A DNA stretch of 64,000 nt. Source: Numida meleagris (lineage: Eukaryota; Chordata; Aves; Galliformes; Numididae). The notes under the pieces are model-generated. The model worked only from the letters and a program-made list of their open reading frames with translations. It was not told the origin of the DNA and did not search any database. The stretch spans positions 19,011,883-19,075,882 of the forward strand of contig NC_034414.1 in the NCBI RefSeq assembly GCF_002078875.1, given 5' to 3'. This document shows, in pieces, positions 24,901 to 38,173 of this stretch (within the stretch, counting starts at the first letter, position 1; every line of letters begins with the position of its first letter). A program made the position numbers and the translations under genes.

Positions 24901-27900
24901 CTTTCCTTCATAATCTCCTGCATAGTTCCCCCTTTTTCTCTAGTATTATATTTATTTATTAACTACATTTTAGCAGTCTCAGTTGAGCATGAGGTCTTAT
25001 TACGTTAGTCACAATCTACAAAGCACAGCAGAAAGGAATTTTATCCTCATTTCACAGATAAGGAAAACATGGCTCTGGCTAGTCAGTGTCTTGACCTAAT
25101 GCATGTAAGCAAGCTAGATGCTTCCAGGCTTGAGACAATTTCTCAGAAGTCCCACTCATATAAGGCTATCATTCATCTTTCTTCTCTTTCTTTTTTTTTC
25201 TTTACCATCTCCTTTTCCCTCTGCGTGCCTTCTCCTTTCTATTTTCTCTTGTACTTTTCCAGAGAGTTTATTCTCTGTAGGTACTAACCCTTGGCTACTT
25301 TGCAGAGCGGGTACCTTTCCACCCAAATCAGTGGCAATGATCTTGAGTTACAGGACATTTCATCAACTTCAGAATATCTGTATTGTGCAACTCAAGTTGA
25401 ACAGTACATGCATCCTGAAATAACACTTGGCATACAAGTTAATTGCATAGTCCTGTCGAAAAATAAAAGAAAATTGTTTGGTGGCAGCTACACAGGGACT
25501 CTATCAGCAGTGGTAGTAACTTGCTTGTTTAACTTGAGATAACACTTTCAGTGCTTACTGTTTTCCAGTAATCATGTAATTGACTGGTGTGCAAACAAAA
25601 TGACTTTGGAAAAGTGCTTGCACAAAAAATCCCAAGCTAACACAGCAAGAAAAGGTTACTCCTACTACCTCCATAAGCATTACTGACAGCAGTTATCATT
25701 TTCTTCAAAAATAACTGGGGGAAAAAAAACAGAAAAAGTGCCTTCATTGAATTCCACCCACATTCTGCTGCAGGGCAATGGGGAAAGATGCACAACTGGG
25801 GGAGGAGGAGGAAGAAAAGAAGTACTTGATTGACATGTATAAATGAAGATCAAATAACCTTTGTTTTTGTTCTCCTTCGCTGTGGTAAATGATTTGGGTG
25901 AGGGAAAGTTATTTGAATTACATGGTAAAACACATGCTTAGCTCTATCTAATTCACAGAGCAAAAGGACCCCTGTCCTGTCACTTTGAGTTATTACTACC
26001 TCTAACTCTCCAAACTTAAACTTCAAATTCTGAGAGCAAGATAGAATCATCTTGTGTTGATTTGAGTAGATGTTAAATAATGCATCTAACAATTAGAGTC
26101 AAGTTTTTAACATGGGAATGAGTATTTGGTAGATTAAAAAATTACAACATTCTTAAAGTTAAAGCAAGGATCATTTTTGGTCTTGTACTGTTTTCAAAGC
26201 AGTTTTGAATCAATAAAAGACTCTTTTGCCACAGGATTTTAGCATCCATTCACAAACATGGACAGAAAGAATTAGATCCTGGCCTGAGCCTCTAACATTG
26301 TATAGAAGATAGATGTGGCACCTTATCTTCATAAAGATCAATATCAAAGTAAAGTTAGGAATGGATAAGGTGTTGTTTATTCATGGCCTCAATTGAATTC
26401 TCCTACTCTAAGATAGAATCTTGTCAATGCTGCATCATTTCTTTAGTCTAGAAGGCTCCACTTCTTACAGTGACACTTTTACATGGGTACAACTAACTTC
26501 CCAACTCCCTTGCTCCAATATTACTCACTATCCTATTAGCTTCTTTTTCCCTTTTCAAGTCAGAGTACTGCACAGTTTAAAGCAGTAATGCTACCATATT
26601 CATGAAGTCACAACATGTCTGTGTTGCTGTATTTTCTCCAAATTACATTTTGTCAACTGTGTGCATATCAGCATTTGAACTGCTCCTGTTATAGTTTTTC
26701 CTGGGTGAATACCAGGAACTGTGTCTGGAAGTCTAGGATGCAGTGTCTTGAGAGCTAACGCAATGCTGAGATCTTGCAGAAACATTATCTACTAGAAGTT
26801 CACTGCAGCTGTTGTTCTGTCTGTATTTCATTGAGGCGCTTCGTTATTAATGGAAATTCTAAGGGAGTTGTTATCCCATATTAAAGCATAACAAGAGATT
26901 TCAATCTATTATTGAGTCATAATAGCTAGTGGCATGGTGCTTTTTTCAATAGTAAGAGGTTGGAGAGCAACCTTTGGACATGTTCCTGCAGCAACACCCA
27001 CTCTTCTAGGGAAAAGGATTATCAATGCAAATTACAGGGGTGTGTTTATTAAAGGTTACTAATTCGAAAAATGAAAAATTGGCCAAGGTGAATGATTGGT
27101 AAAGGCGTCTGTCATCCATGTCAGGACCAAAAGAAGATTAAAAGAATCACAGAAAGCAAAAGAGATTTTTCTGTTAAAAGGGAGGCCTGGAAGCTATAAT
27201 TACTCACTTCCTTATATTTGTTCTAAAATACCTATCCAAACCACTGAGGCTCTTTTCAAGCATCTTAGATAGCTCTAACAGAAATACTTAATTCATAGGT
27301 AACTTGTTCTTTGTCTCCCTTGTCATCTACAGTTCTCCTAGAATTGCATACAGTCACCAAATACTTCAGGCAACCAAACACCTACCTCCAAAATATTCCC
27401 GTACAGAGTCTTGGAGCATCTTTGCAAGGTGTGAGCACATCTGAATCAGACTCTGAATAAAATATTTCTCACAAGTGGCACTGAAAAGTAGATTTTATAT
27501 TCCACTTTAACATAAATAACACTAATTCAAAATCTACTCTGCCTCACTTTGCATTCCTCCAGCAGAAGAAAGAATTAGACTAGAATTCAAGATTCTCTCC
27601 ATTAAAGTAATCTATTGGTTCCCTGAGAGTTATTTCTTTATGAGCCAGTGAATCATTTCTGAGTGTCTTCAGAAAGATGGACTGAGTATAGTCCCTACAA
27701 ATTCAGAATAATTCAAATTCCAGCTCTCTTCATGACGGTGGGAGAAACTTGGTTGAGTCTCTTCATTCCAGAAAGGTACAACCAGGTTTTCATCATACTA
27801 AGTGAGACCACTGACTGCCTCAGTACCACCTGAAAGAGCTGAGACTACTCAGAAATAAACTAATGATCTCTGGCTACGTTTCTCAAAAACTTAAACATCT

Positions 27901-30810
27901 ATCTACCTTCAGGAATGGATTCTAGGCTGAGATTTCTCAACTAGGAGGCTCTTCTCTGCTGTGTTTAGTCACTTAAAACTCAGATATGGCTTAAGATTAA
28001 AGACAATATTGTTTGCTATTGGTTGTTTATTCTACTTCACATGCACAGCTTGTATTTTAAAAAAACTTCAATATTTTTATACCTTTGAATAAAAAGTATT
28101 TACAAAGAAGTCCATTACAAGCATGAAAAACTACTCTAGTTAGTTAGTTTGTTTTTAAATGGGACATAAGCGCTCTAAAGATGTAGTAGGAAGCAAGGCC
28201 TCCATAGAGCTCTAAGTTGATCAGAGATGAGTCAAAGACCTGATACCTCTCTGAGCAAGAACTGACTTTGCCCAATAGAGGGAAATCCCATTCTTATTCT
28301 CTAAGAACTCAAGTATAGAAGTCACAGTTTCAGGAGGAAGTGTGCTTTTTGCACTGCTGTGTGTTCATTTAAAACAGAAATGATGAAAAGGGATGTTTTA
28401 GGTAGTCCCAAGACACTGCTGCATATGGAAACTAATTCACAAGGACATCTAAAGACTCTGAGAACCGCTCTGAAAACTACCATCTCTAGCCCAGCCCCTA
28501 CCAGAGATCTTGCAAGAGTTTTATAAGAAAGGTGTCAGCTACTTGCATCATTTTCCATCCCTGAGAAATCCTTTCCAACACGACCTTAGCCTTATGGCAT
28601 CTTAGTCTTTGTACCCAACATAAAGAACATAGGAGAGAGTGGGATTTTCCTCTGCAGAGATTAATAGTATTAAAAAAGCACAATTTCAGTGCACAGCTAA
28701 AAAGTTGAAAATACAACTCATGAAATTATTCTGACTTTAAACTCTCCTGGCTAACAGCACTTCAAGGACTCCTACTGTACTTAAGCTGCCTTTCTTTCAT
28801 TTATTTCCTTGAAAATGTATTCCTTGTATTTGCAGAATCTGAGCTCTGTCATTTCCATTGGATGTAATTCTGGGAGCATGGAAAATGTTTCAAAAAATGA
28901 ACAAAAAACTCCCAAGAAATCTTTATGTGACTTTCCTAAGGAAGAAATTGAATCTGTCTCAGTCAACTGTAATTCAAAGAAGTAGCTTAAGGTTTTTAAC
29001 TGAACGTGCAAAGGAATAATGTTATGATTTTTTTTTTAAAGGAGAGCATAATTGCAAGCGCAACAAAGCTCATATTTGTGGGATAGACCATTAAGTTCTT
29101 GATCTCTCTGCTGGTTTGAAAGCATGTTAAATTTGCATCTGCTTCTTATATCTCATTGTGTGATAAACTTAATCCTGTAGTGGGAAATCTGCTTTTGACC
29201 TTGCTGACATCTGCAATGCAAGGCTAAGCCTGGTCACTTTTCTATTTAACTCCACCAACTTCATGACACTTTTCCTGAGAAATTTATGGCCAATATTCTC
29301 TAACATGAGCTTTGTCCCATTTTTTCATGCAAAAGGTTAATTTTATTACAGTCTGAAGTGTATTACTGTGAATCCCTGGATTTTAAACACCCCATTCCCC
29401 ACTGTTTTTAGCTTTCTCCTTCTTTTTCATCTTCCATTTTTCAGGAATCTTATTGTCGTTCTTTGTATTCTAGGTGAAATCCTTTAACTGTACATGAAGA
29501 TTATGTATTCCTCCTTTCATTCTAACACAGTTCTTGTGTAAAACAACTGCCCGTGATGTTGGGATCAGTTCTGAATATGGCATGAGTTAAAAATCAGAGA
29601 AGTGTAAGGACCAGTGAGGTAGATGGGAACATGGTAGAGCTGTCCAGAGCTCTGCAGGATTTCTAGAACTGAAGCTGAGAATGGCCTATCACTAATGACA
29701 GAGTAAGCAAGCAAGGTAGTTTGGACACTTTTGTTTTTCCCCCAGAGACTGAGTGTTCTGATAAATTTCTTCATATAGATTTCTGCACAGATTTCTGCAC
29801 ACATCAAAACATGATTAGGGAAAACTCAAGACTTGCGTAATGCTGTTACATGACATAATGCCACAGTTTTGGTCTCTGTGTTGAAGCCTGGGAACCTTTA
29901 TCAAGTTTGAGTTAAACGTAGACTATATAGTATGAAGAGACTTTAAACCTAAATGTAGCTGGGATGACACTCTCCCATTCTTTGTCCCCTCGTGGGAACA
30001 GGTTGCAATGCTTTGTCATTTCATTTTATTTGGTAACTGATTTTGTGCAGTGTGGGTTTTCAGGATTCACAAAGTTATCTGCTATTGCTTAGTTGAATGA
30101 CCATTGTTCTGTTCTAATTAGGCTTAGTTTATTATCTTCATTATGTGATAGGTGTTTTTTTATCACTTCCAAAATCTGGGAGGAACACGTGTTGTGTTAA
30201 CTACTTAAGATGTCCAGATTTTCTTTCAAATATAGCAGTCCTACCTATTAAGCATAAGAAATTTCAAATATTAATGTGTGAACTTTTTTGATTAATACTA
30301 TTGGACTGCCTTCAGGCTACTGAGGTTTTGCTATTTTAATCATTGCTGAAGCACAGTAAAGCACAGTGCTCTCTCCTACTACGGGGAAAGGGTTTTATTA
30401 GTGCTGCACTTGCAATAGACAGTGGAGATCCTCCTGTTCATGTAATGGTGCTCTTCTGCTAATGTTGCTCCTATTGCTACTAAATGCTTTCTTATTTACG
30501 CGTCTGAGGCCTTAATTATACTCTCCTATTGTCTTTACTACAATTAACTAAAACATTTGTTATCATAATGCTTGTCTTTCCCTTGCTTTGTTTGAAAGAT
30601 TCCCCTCTTACACTGTGGCTCGAGGCTTGAAGCACTGAGCAACACTGAAATGCCATGGAGCTGCTCCCCCTGTCGCTTTTCACAAACAGCAGCTGCCCTC
30701 TTCTTCCTCCTCCTGCACATTTCTTAGTATCCCCTTCTGTTTTAGCCCTGGCAGACAAGCACAGCAATAGCCTTTCTTGTCTCTTATTTTTTTTTATTTT
30801 CCTGTGTTAT

Positions 30811-30843
30811 TTGTTTGTTTGTTTGTTTGTTTGTTTGTTTTTT
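30811..30843. repeat. (GTTT)n microsatellite
   Basis: Seven to eight uninterrupted TTTG units followed by a T run. Confidence 0.95.
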
Positions 30844-30892
30844 ACTGGCAAATGAACTTTAGGATTCATATAACTTCCCCACCCAACTTGGG

Positions 30893-30918
30893 TAAAAAAT
30901 AAATAAATAAATAAAAAT
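30893..30918. repeat. (AAAT)n microsatellite
   Basis: About five AAAT units flanked by A runs, 50 bases after the GTTT repeat. Confidence 0.9.
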
Positions 30919-31840
30919 ACAGTCTTTCAGGCCTCTCTACAGTAACATAGAGCCTCTAAACAAGATTACACAGGGGAATTATCAAGTAAAAAGTACATCT
31001 ACATCTTTACTTTTGTAATGAGATTCTTTAAATAGAAAAATAAAGCATACAACTGGATGTAAATGGAACATCCAGCCCTGGAGAAGTATTAATCTGTTCA
31101 GAAACATTTAAGTGCCTTGATTTTTAATTGCGAATGTACTTGTTCTTTAGGGCGTTTTGTTGAACTCCTACGTGGACACTCCTTTATTTATATACAAGCT
31201 GAAAAAAAAATGCCTGCATTATGAAATCTCATTGTTTTTGGCTATGTTTTTCATAGGTGTAGTTCTGGACCTTTATTTTTGTTATGCGTTTGATATTTCA
31301 GAAGATATCATAACCTGAAGGCGAGGGCATTAAATGAAATGATGACCCGAGAAGATGTGGTAGCTTGATTTTGAACGTGTGACACAGGTCATAAAAAGAG
31401 TAATTTTTTATTGTATGAATTAAGTTGCAGGGACTGTTAAGTTAAACTTAAAATAACCCTTTTAAAAGTTGTTGAGGATAATGAATTAGCCAGGAGGAGT
31501 GAGAGCCTGCCGCTGCCAACTAAAGTGCTTGGGGACTTGAGATAGAAGCGGACGATAAGAAGCAGCTTTCATGCATTCAAATAAATTACATGTTGGGCTT
31601 GGCTTAATCCTGGCATCAGAATGATCTCTGGGGTTTTCCCTACATTATCTTAGTCTATGATTATGCAAATATCCTTTTAATGTAGCGACTCCTTAACAGG
31701 AAATTAGTCTCGTACTTGCTCATATGCTCTTGCAACCAAGAGACATTTGCTTGCAAAATCCTACTGTGTCTGAGGTACAAAAGGCACGTTAACCCTTTCA
31801 GTACCAACATCCTGCAAACATGCAAACAACAGAACATGCT

Positions 31841-31900
31841 CGGGCAGGGGGTTGGAACTAGACGATATTTAAGGTCCCTCCAATCTACGCCATTCTGTGT
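31841..31900 (+). repeat. CR1 LINE 3' end fragment
   Basis: GGCAGGGGGTTGGAACTAGA, then CGATATTTAAGGTCCCTCCAA and CCATTCTGTG match the last 60 bases of a CR1 element. The copy is very short and its tail is mutated. Confidence 0.85.
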
Positions 31901-33399
31901 CAGAGATGCAGCAGATGAACCAGGGAAGAGCTGAGCTGTTCTCTGCCTGGCACTAAAATATTCCTGGGTTTGAAAATTCAACTAGAATGCAAATGGTATT
32001 AAGCTTACATTCCATTTCAAAGAGGGTACAGAAAGATAAGTGAGGGAGAAAAATCTGTCAGAAAAGCAGGATTAAAACTGAAGGCATGCACATGTGACAA
32101 AGCATAAAGACAAAAGAAATGCAATCACTACTTTCAGTACGCAGCAAGCAGCTGAACCCAAGGTAGTTTGCCATCGTTGTTTGTGCATATACGTGTACTT
32201 GAATGTATTGCAGCAATGTTGTTTTCAGGAAACGTACCAAAATGGGGACTGTGAGGATAACCCGCTTTCTCTGGAGAATAGGAATTTAAGGGTGGCAGTG
32301 AGATCTGGAAAGGCAAATAGCTGGTGTCCTTCAGGAGGGGAGGAATTAGTCACAACGTATCTGAGTAAGCAGCAAAGATCAGTTCTGGCCTTCTTGTTTT
32401 TGAAAATCCACACGAGATTAAGTTATTTGAGGCAACCTTTTTCTTAAAATGTTTCCAGTGATAGGGCTTCTTCCTTTTCATGAAAAAAATACTTGTTAGG
32501 CATCTGCTGTCTATGCAGAACACACAAGTTTTATCCCCTGATCTGAAGCACAGACAGTAGAGTCCTGGGAGTTCCAGGGGAGCCTGATGAAATTTCGCAC
32601 CTAGCTCTGCAGTGGGATTTAGGGTAGTATCTGATTCATTCACGCTCTTTTGAAACTCTCATCAAAGTGAACTGTTCAAGGCATGACCTTAAGGTAACAC
32701 TTGAATCAGGCACAGAATCTAGACTTCCAGCTCTTTGCTTTAAATATAAGACCTCTTCTTTCTTCTATATCCAGTGTATTCTGTTTGTAATTATCAGAAA
32801 TTACCATTAGAGAAATTGGAGCTAATCTGAGGCTCATTTAGGAGCGAGAATTTATGCCCAGCTATTTGAATAAATTCTTGTTGAGCTAGTTTCTGGAGAT
32901 TAAACTCTGTAATTTTATCTGTCAAGATGGGAGAAACTTGCTAGTACAGTAGCACGGTATCTTAGAGTAAAACAAAACACAACAACACATATACGTAAGT
33001 GTAGAGTGAGTGGGTGTTTGCAAATGCTGTTCAGGCAATATAATTTCTGTGATTTTCCATTAAATATCATCTAGTCAAACATGTTTGGTCCATTCTTAGT
33101 CTTGCAGACTACCCGTCACTAGTTTTTTCTGGCTGAGCTCTAGTAAAACCCAGCAGACAAGAGAAAGTCTGAAGACATAGAAAAATGCAAGCACAAACTC
33201 AATTCAAATTCTGAGTAGAATAAAATCCTAAGAAACTGCCTGCTGTCATGGTTTCACTGAAAGTTTCGCCTCCAAAATAATTTTTCAGTGATGTGCCCAG
33301 TGTGCTGAGCCACTGGCATTCAAATTTAGCAGAAACAGGTCCCCATGGTGATGACATCAGCTGAAAATTTTTGAAAATTCTGATTTTTGTATCAGAAAT
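31901..33399. other. intergenic DNA, no gene seen
   Basis: No gene recognised. It contains a 9-base inverted repeat (TCACTGAAA / TTTCAGTGA) at 33254-33291 with a 20-base spacer, just before the CR1 insertion. Confidence 0.4.
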
Positions 33400-33985
33400 A
33401 GTGTTGCCGGTAGGAGTAGGGAAGTCATTCTCCCTCTGTGCTCAGCCCTAGTGAGGCCGCACCTCGAGTACTGTGTCCAGTTTTGGGCCCCTCACTGCAA
33501 AAAAGACATTGAGGCCCTGGAGCGTGTTCAGAGGAGGGTGACGAAGCTGGTGAGGGGTCTGGAGCACAGGCCTTGTGAGGAGCGGCTGAGGGAGCTGGGA
33601 TTGTTCAGTCTGGAGAAGAGGAGGCTCAGGGGAGACCTCATCGCTCTCTATAACTACCTGAAGGGAGGTTGTAGTGAGCTGGGGGTCGGCCTCTTCTCTC
33701 TTGTAACTAGTGACAGGACGAGGGGGAATGGCTTCAAGTTGCGCCAGGGGAGATTTAGGCTGGACATTAGGAAATAGTACTTTTCTGAAAGAGTGATCAG
33801 GCGCTGGAATGGGCTGCCCAGGGAGGTGGTTGAGTCACCGTCCCTGGAGGTGTTCAAGAAACGTTTAGCTATAACGTTGGGAGACATAGTTTAGTGGGGT
33901 TGTTGGTGGTAGGTGGATGGTTGGACTAGGTGATCTTGTAAGTCTTTTCCAACCTAGCTCATTCTATGATTCTATGATTCTAAAA
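33400..33985 (+). mobile_element. young CR1 LINE copy, 5'-truncated, intact 3' end
   Basis: The copy encodes the C-terminal end of CR1 ORF2 from about 33451. Visible motifs are [40 protein letters not shown] and [17 protein letters not shown]. After a TAG stop at about 33778 the same frame continues with the family's usual end ([20 protein letters not shown]). The 3' end is complete: TTGGACTAGGTGATCTTGTA, CTTTTCCAACCTAGCTC and then ATTCTATG octamer units up to 33985. It is the best-preserved repeat in the window and therefore probably the most recent insertion. The frame is truncated and inactive. Confidence 0.95.
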
Positions 33986-34349
33986 ACAGGTGATGTTATT
34001 TCACCTTATGTTTAAAGTAAGAAAGAAAACAAAACCACTTCCCTTTATAACAAAAGAGAGTTCCAAATCCATATCAGCTTCAAAAAGGAAGCATTCTTCT
34101 AACTTCTTTAGTTACATATGAATCTGTCAACTACATGACCAGTAAATCCCTTCAGTACCAATACTGTAACTTACAGCAGCTCAGAGGATTTTAGTGTTTG
34201 TTCTTTTTTCTTTTCTTTTTTCCTTTTTTTGTAGAATTTTGAAGCTAACAAGTGTTGATATCAAAATATATATTGATTGTTCCTGTATCAGAGAACAGAA
34301 AAATATATAAAGTGCTCCAAGTTTATTTGCCACTTTCTTGTCTTCTTCA

Positions 34350-34422
34350 TTGGTGGTAGGTAGACGGTTGGGCTGGATAATCTTAGAGGTCATTTCCAAC
34401 CTTAATCGTTCCATGATTCTTT
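34350..34422 (+). repeat. CR1 LINE 3' end fragment
   Basis: TGGTGGTAGGTAGACGGTTG, GGCTGGATAATCTTAGAGGT, CATTTCCAACCTTAATCGTT and CCATGATTCTT match the terminal 70 bases of a plus-strand CR1. It lies 365 bases after the young CR1 copy but belongs to a different, older insertion. Confidence 0.9.
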
Positions 34423-35149
34423 AAAGACTGCAAAAAAAAAAAATGTTATATATGTATTTGACAAATAACAACAAGGAATTTAGAGGAAGGATATCAATCT
34501 AGTTGTATTGTTCTACTAATCAGTAGGATTTTCAGTTGTTAATTTTTAAATGATGATTTCAGAGTTACAGGAAATAGAATGGTGTTGTTGAGGCATTATG
34601 GCATTATGGCAGTAAGCAGTTATGCCAATATAAGTTATAGCTTTATCACTTGATATTACTATGTGCTGCATTCCACAACTTTATTTCCTTCTTGGAAAGC
34701 AAGGAGGATGTTAGCTAGGAAATTAGTGGGAAATACTGGAACTTAATTACTGTTTTTGATGATCCACTTGAAGTGGGAATTATGACATTTTACGTAATCC
34801 TATCTGGTGATACTAAAGCCAGATAATCAGCTTCGATGATGATCAAGTTTTTGTTGCAAACATACGCTTATCTAACTAGCTATTAATATACAGTTCACAT
34901 CAGAAAATGATCTAGACTTCAAAATGATGTGAACTGAAAGCTATAAATTACTTTGGAAATGTTAGTATTTTTGTTTTGCATAATTGGAAGAGAACCGTAA
35001 GAGTTTTCTGAACACTTTGGGGAAGAGTAATCATTTCACAGGCTTGTGAAGCCACCAACGTTGTCAGTTACGAATTTCTTTGTTGGAGAGTTCATACACA
35101 GAAGTGGGAAGAATGTATCTAGCTCATTTCTGTATCACTGAATGAATGG

Positions 35150-35170
35150 GATTTTGAGAATCTCAAAATC
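35150..35170. repeat. perfect 10-bp inverted repeat
   Basis: GATTTTGAGA and its reverse complement TCTCAAAATC are separated by a single A. It is a short palindromic site of unknown meaning. Confidence 0.9.
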
Positions 35171-37987
35171 ATCTATGAAAGAACATAACTATTACAGAAA
35201 ATTTGTTTTTTTTTTGGACAAATTTACAGAGGTTATATTATTACAAATTGTATTTGGATGAGGAAGTGAATATTTCTAATTAACATATGACCCCAGAGGA
35301 ACATATTTGGCAAAAAAAAAAAGCTCTCCTTGACTGTTCCATTGTTGTTTGTCATTATTAAACATGCTGAACAGAACAAAAGCAATCTTTATCCTTACAA
35401 AACATTAGTATTTTGGAATGATATTGTTACGCCATATTATGACACCTTCAAGAATACTGCAGGAATTCACTTTTTGCAGAAACCTCAGTTAAAAGAAGGA
35501 ATCAAAAGTCACAATCAACAGACGGCAAATAAACTTCACCAGGTGGATTGTCACATCAATAGGTAATTAAAAAAAAAACACCCAGATTTTTCCCCCACTT
35601 TCTTGCTGCAATCCAATTACAAACACAGAATGTGTAGTTAGTCCCTGCAAGCAAAGTATTTACCACTGACAAATGTGTCTAATAAAGAAAAAAATGTATC
35701 AATAAAATTAATCAACAACCTTCAGTAACTCAGTGACAACCACCGTTTCAGAATTACAGTCATCCTCCCCCAGGGATTTAAAGGTCGCACACTGCAGATA
35801 CACCTCCAGTTCCACTAGGGAAGTGCAAATGTACATAACTGCTGAAAGATACTTTTCATAACAAAACCTGCTGGTCTGTCAGCGTAACTCTACTGCTTGT
35901 TACGAATTTTAAGAGTTGGGAGAACAAGCATTGGGAAAGTGAGTTCAGAAGATAAACTAAATGGCATAGAATATGAAACAGTCAATGCTATTCTGGTTCC
36001 TAACATGTGAGGACACCCAGAAAAAAATGAAACCTGGGTAATTCTTTGATGTAAGAATATAGTGGCAAAGATTAGTCTCACAGTCCAATCATCAGGCAAG
36101 GAGTAGGAGGAAGGCTATCTAAACGATACAAAAATTCCTATTGGAAGTTCTTCAGTTGGTAACTGACTTAGCAGGCAAAATTGAGAGCCAGGGATCTGGC
36201 CAAATTTGAGCACAAAGATTTGGGATTTCCTGTCGAGAAAACCTGAAGCCTCCCAGCAAGGTGAGGATATGTTCTTCTGGTAGATAAGTAGTTGGCGAGC
36301 TTCCTGTGGCAAATTGTTCCCTACAATATCTCATTCCAGTCAAGTGGTAACTCTTCATCACTTGAGGTCTTGATCCCTTCTTTGATAGTTGCTCCTTGTC
36401 TGGTAGCAGCAGATGCTGAACAAGCTCTCTTGTGCCTGGCACAGAAAGACAGGCTGCAGTTGCCACGAAGACGTGGAAACACGAGACGTGGTTGATGACA
36501 AACTGGCAGCATAGCAGCAACAACTGTTGACTACACCAGTGCACAGGTAACCACATCTTACTGCTTAGAATCAGCTGTTGCCCAACCTGGATTGGCTCTC
36601 ATCAGCAGGCACTTGTCTTATAACTTGATGCCTTACTGAAAATGAGTTTTACTGGAGCCTAGCATAAGACTGATAGATGGGCACACAAATATCCACCAAT
36701 AAAAACTATGATGTTTTTTGCACAAATTTAGCATAACACTATTACCAGCAAATAAGAGAGATCGTCAATGTATGTTGCCTTAAAATCAGTGGTCTGATGT
36801 ACACAAATAAAGTCGATGCTCTGTACTGGGTAAAAAATCCAAGCAGCTTCTTCCTGCCTTCTTGGTTTAGCCAAATTACTTTCCACGAGTAGCTGAGTAA
36901 GTCTGAATGAATAGTCATCCCCATCAAATAGAAAGTCTTCTCCGTCTCTGATTTTAGCTATGTCCTCTTTTGCCCCAGCTCTGGTACTCTGAACCCACCT
37001 CTGAGTTAACTTTTTAACAGTGGCTGATTAGGAAACAATATAATTATTTTCTTTTTACCCCCTGCAGTAGTTTCTCTTAGGTTAATAAGTTAATTCACCT
37101 CACAGAAGCTCAAACAGGTGCCAAAGATGATGCAAGGGAAATGGTGGGAAGGCATGGCCCCTAGCAGAAAACAGAAGGGAAAACAAGACCTCTCCTTTCT
37201 GGCAATGTCAGTTGTCAATTGGTGTTCTTCCTCGGGACAAGAGTCTCAGTACTCAGTCAGAAAGTTGGTCAGTCATGGCTTAGATGGACGCCACTGGGGC
37301 TATTCCAGGAGGTTTTGAAATAAGACACTAAGATACATAAGTATATGAAACTAAATTTTAATGAGCTGTTTGAGTAAACCGACATTAGACTGGCTAATAG
37401 CAGTTAATAAAAACCTGTTTTAAACAATTGCATTGAAAGTGAATGAATTTAAAGAGGTAAAAAATAGACAAGAGCCGGAGGAAACTCTCAGTAACAACTT
37501 CCAAATGCGTGCTACAAAATTATATGAGTTTCCTACACGCAATAACAATTAAAATATCATTTAAAAATGCATATGCTACAGGCTTAATTTCACAGAAATT
37601 AACGTAGCATAAATTAATCAACAGTTTAAACAATCCTTTTAAACATAACTTTTAATTAAGGGGAGGTCCTCATATCCTTCCAAAGAATGAGGACTGCTTC
37701 ATCTTTCAGAAACTGAGATCTAGAACAAGCTAAATGATGCAGCAGTAAAGCAGGATCAGCAAATGCAAATTTGTTAAAAAACTGATTTTTAAATCGTGCA
37801 AACAGTATGTCATGTTAGTTCTCTGTAGCTTTTTGAATGCGAATTTTCATTCCTCCTCCTGTAGCTTTTGCCAGTACTCATAAACAGCAATGATTGTTCA
37901 GGATCTCTTTGTTTTAACTCTTTTTCTTCTTTGATGTGTCTGGTCAAAATTGGCTGCCAACATCTGTTAATTCAGCTGAGTATAAGA

Positions 37988-38002
37988 GCACCCCCTTCTG
38001 GC
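37988..38002 (-). promoter_or_regulatory. candidate CTCF-binding motif
   Basis: GCACCCCCTTCTGGC on the plus strand is the complement of a CTCF-type core (GCCAGAAGGGGGTGC). It lies about 1.4 kb beyond the APIP stop codon. This is a motif match only. Confidence 0.35.
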
Positions 38003-38093
38003 TTCAACAGTGCGAGGTGGAAACTGGAACTCACATAATCACATACGAAGATATCTGTGTAGGGAAAACAAGATAAAAACGAAGATTTACATG

Positions 38094-38173
38094 GTTTAAT
38101 GGGCATGGTGGTGATAGGTCAAAGGTTGGACTAGATGATCTTAGTGCTCTTTTCCAACCTTAATGATTCTATA
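38094..38173 (+). repeat. CR1 LINE 3' end fragment
   Basis: AAAGGTTGGACTAGATGATC, TTAGTGCTCTTTTCCAACCT and TAATGATTCTATA match the CR1 3' end. The copy is short and 5'-truncated. Confidence 0.92.

Larger units (their letters stand above)
16766..31840. other. 15-kb gene desert
   Basis: I find no exon, RNA gene or large transposon in this AT-rich stretch. Open frames are all short (up to about 107 codons) and without domains. Contents worth naming are an A-rich low-complexity tract at 18919-18979, a GTTT repeat at 30811 and an AAAT repeat at 30893. A block at about 31300-31640 has the look of conserved non-coding DNA, but this cannot be tested here. Confidence 0.4.
34423..38093. other. intergenic DNA, no gene seen
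   Basis: No coding feature is recognised. A minus-strand open frame (36556-36152, 134 codons) has no known domain. The stretch includes a short perfect palindrome at 35150-35170 and a CTCF-like motif near 37990. Confidence 0.4.

Noticed and set aside
36152..36556. Minus-strand open frame of 134 codons
   Set aside because: No domain, and overlapping open frames exist in other phases. Considered chance.
1..38000. EHF exons (ETS domain) expected to the left of APIP
   Set aside because: No ETS- or PNT-domain coding sequence was recognised on either strand, so EHF probably lies outside the window.
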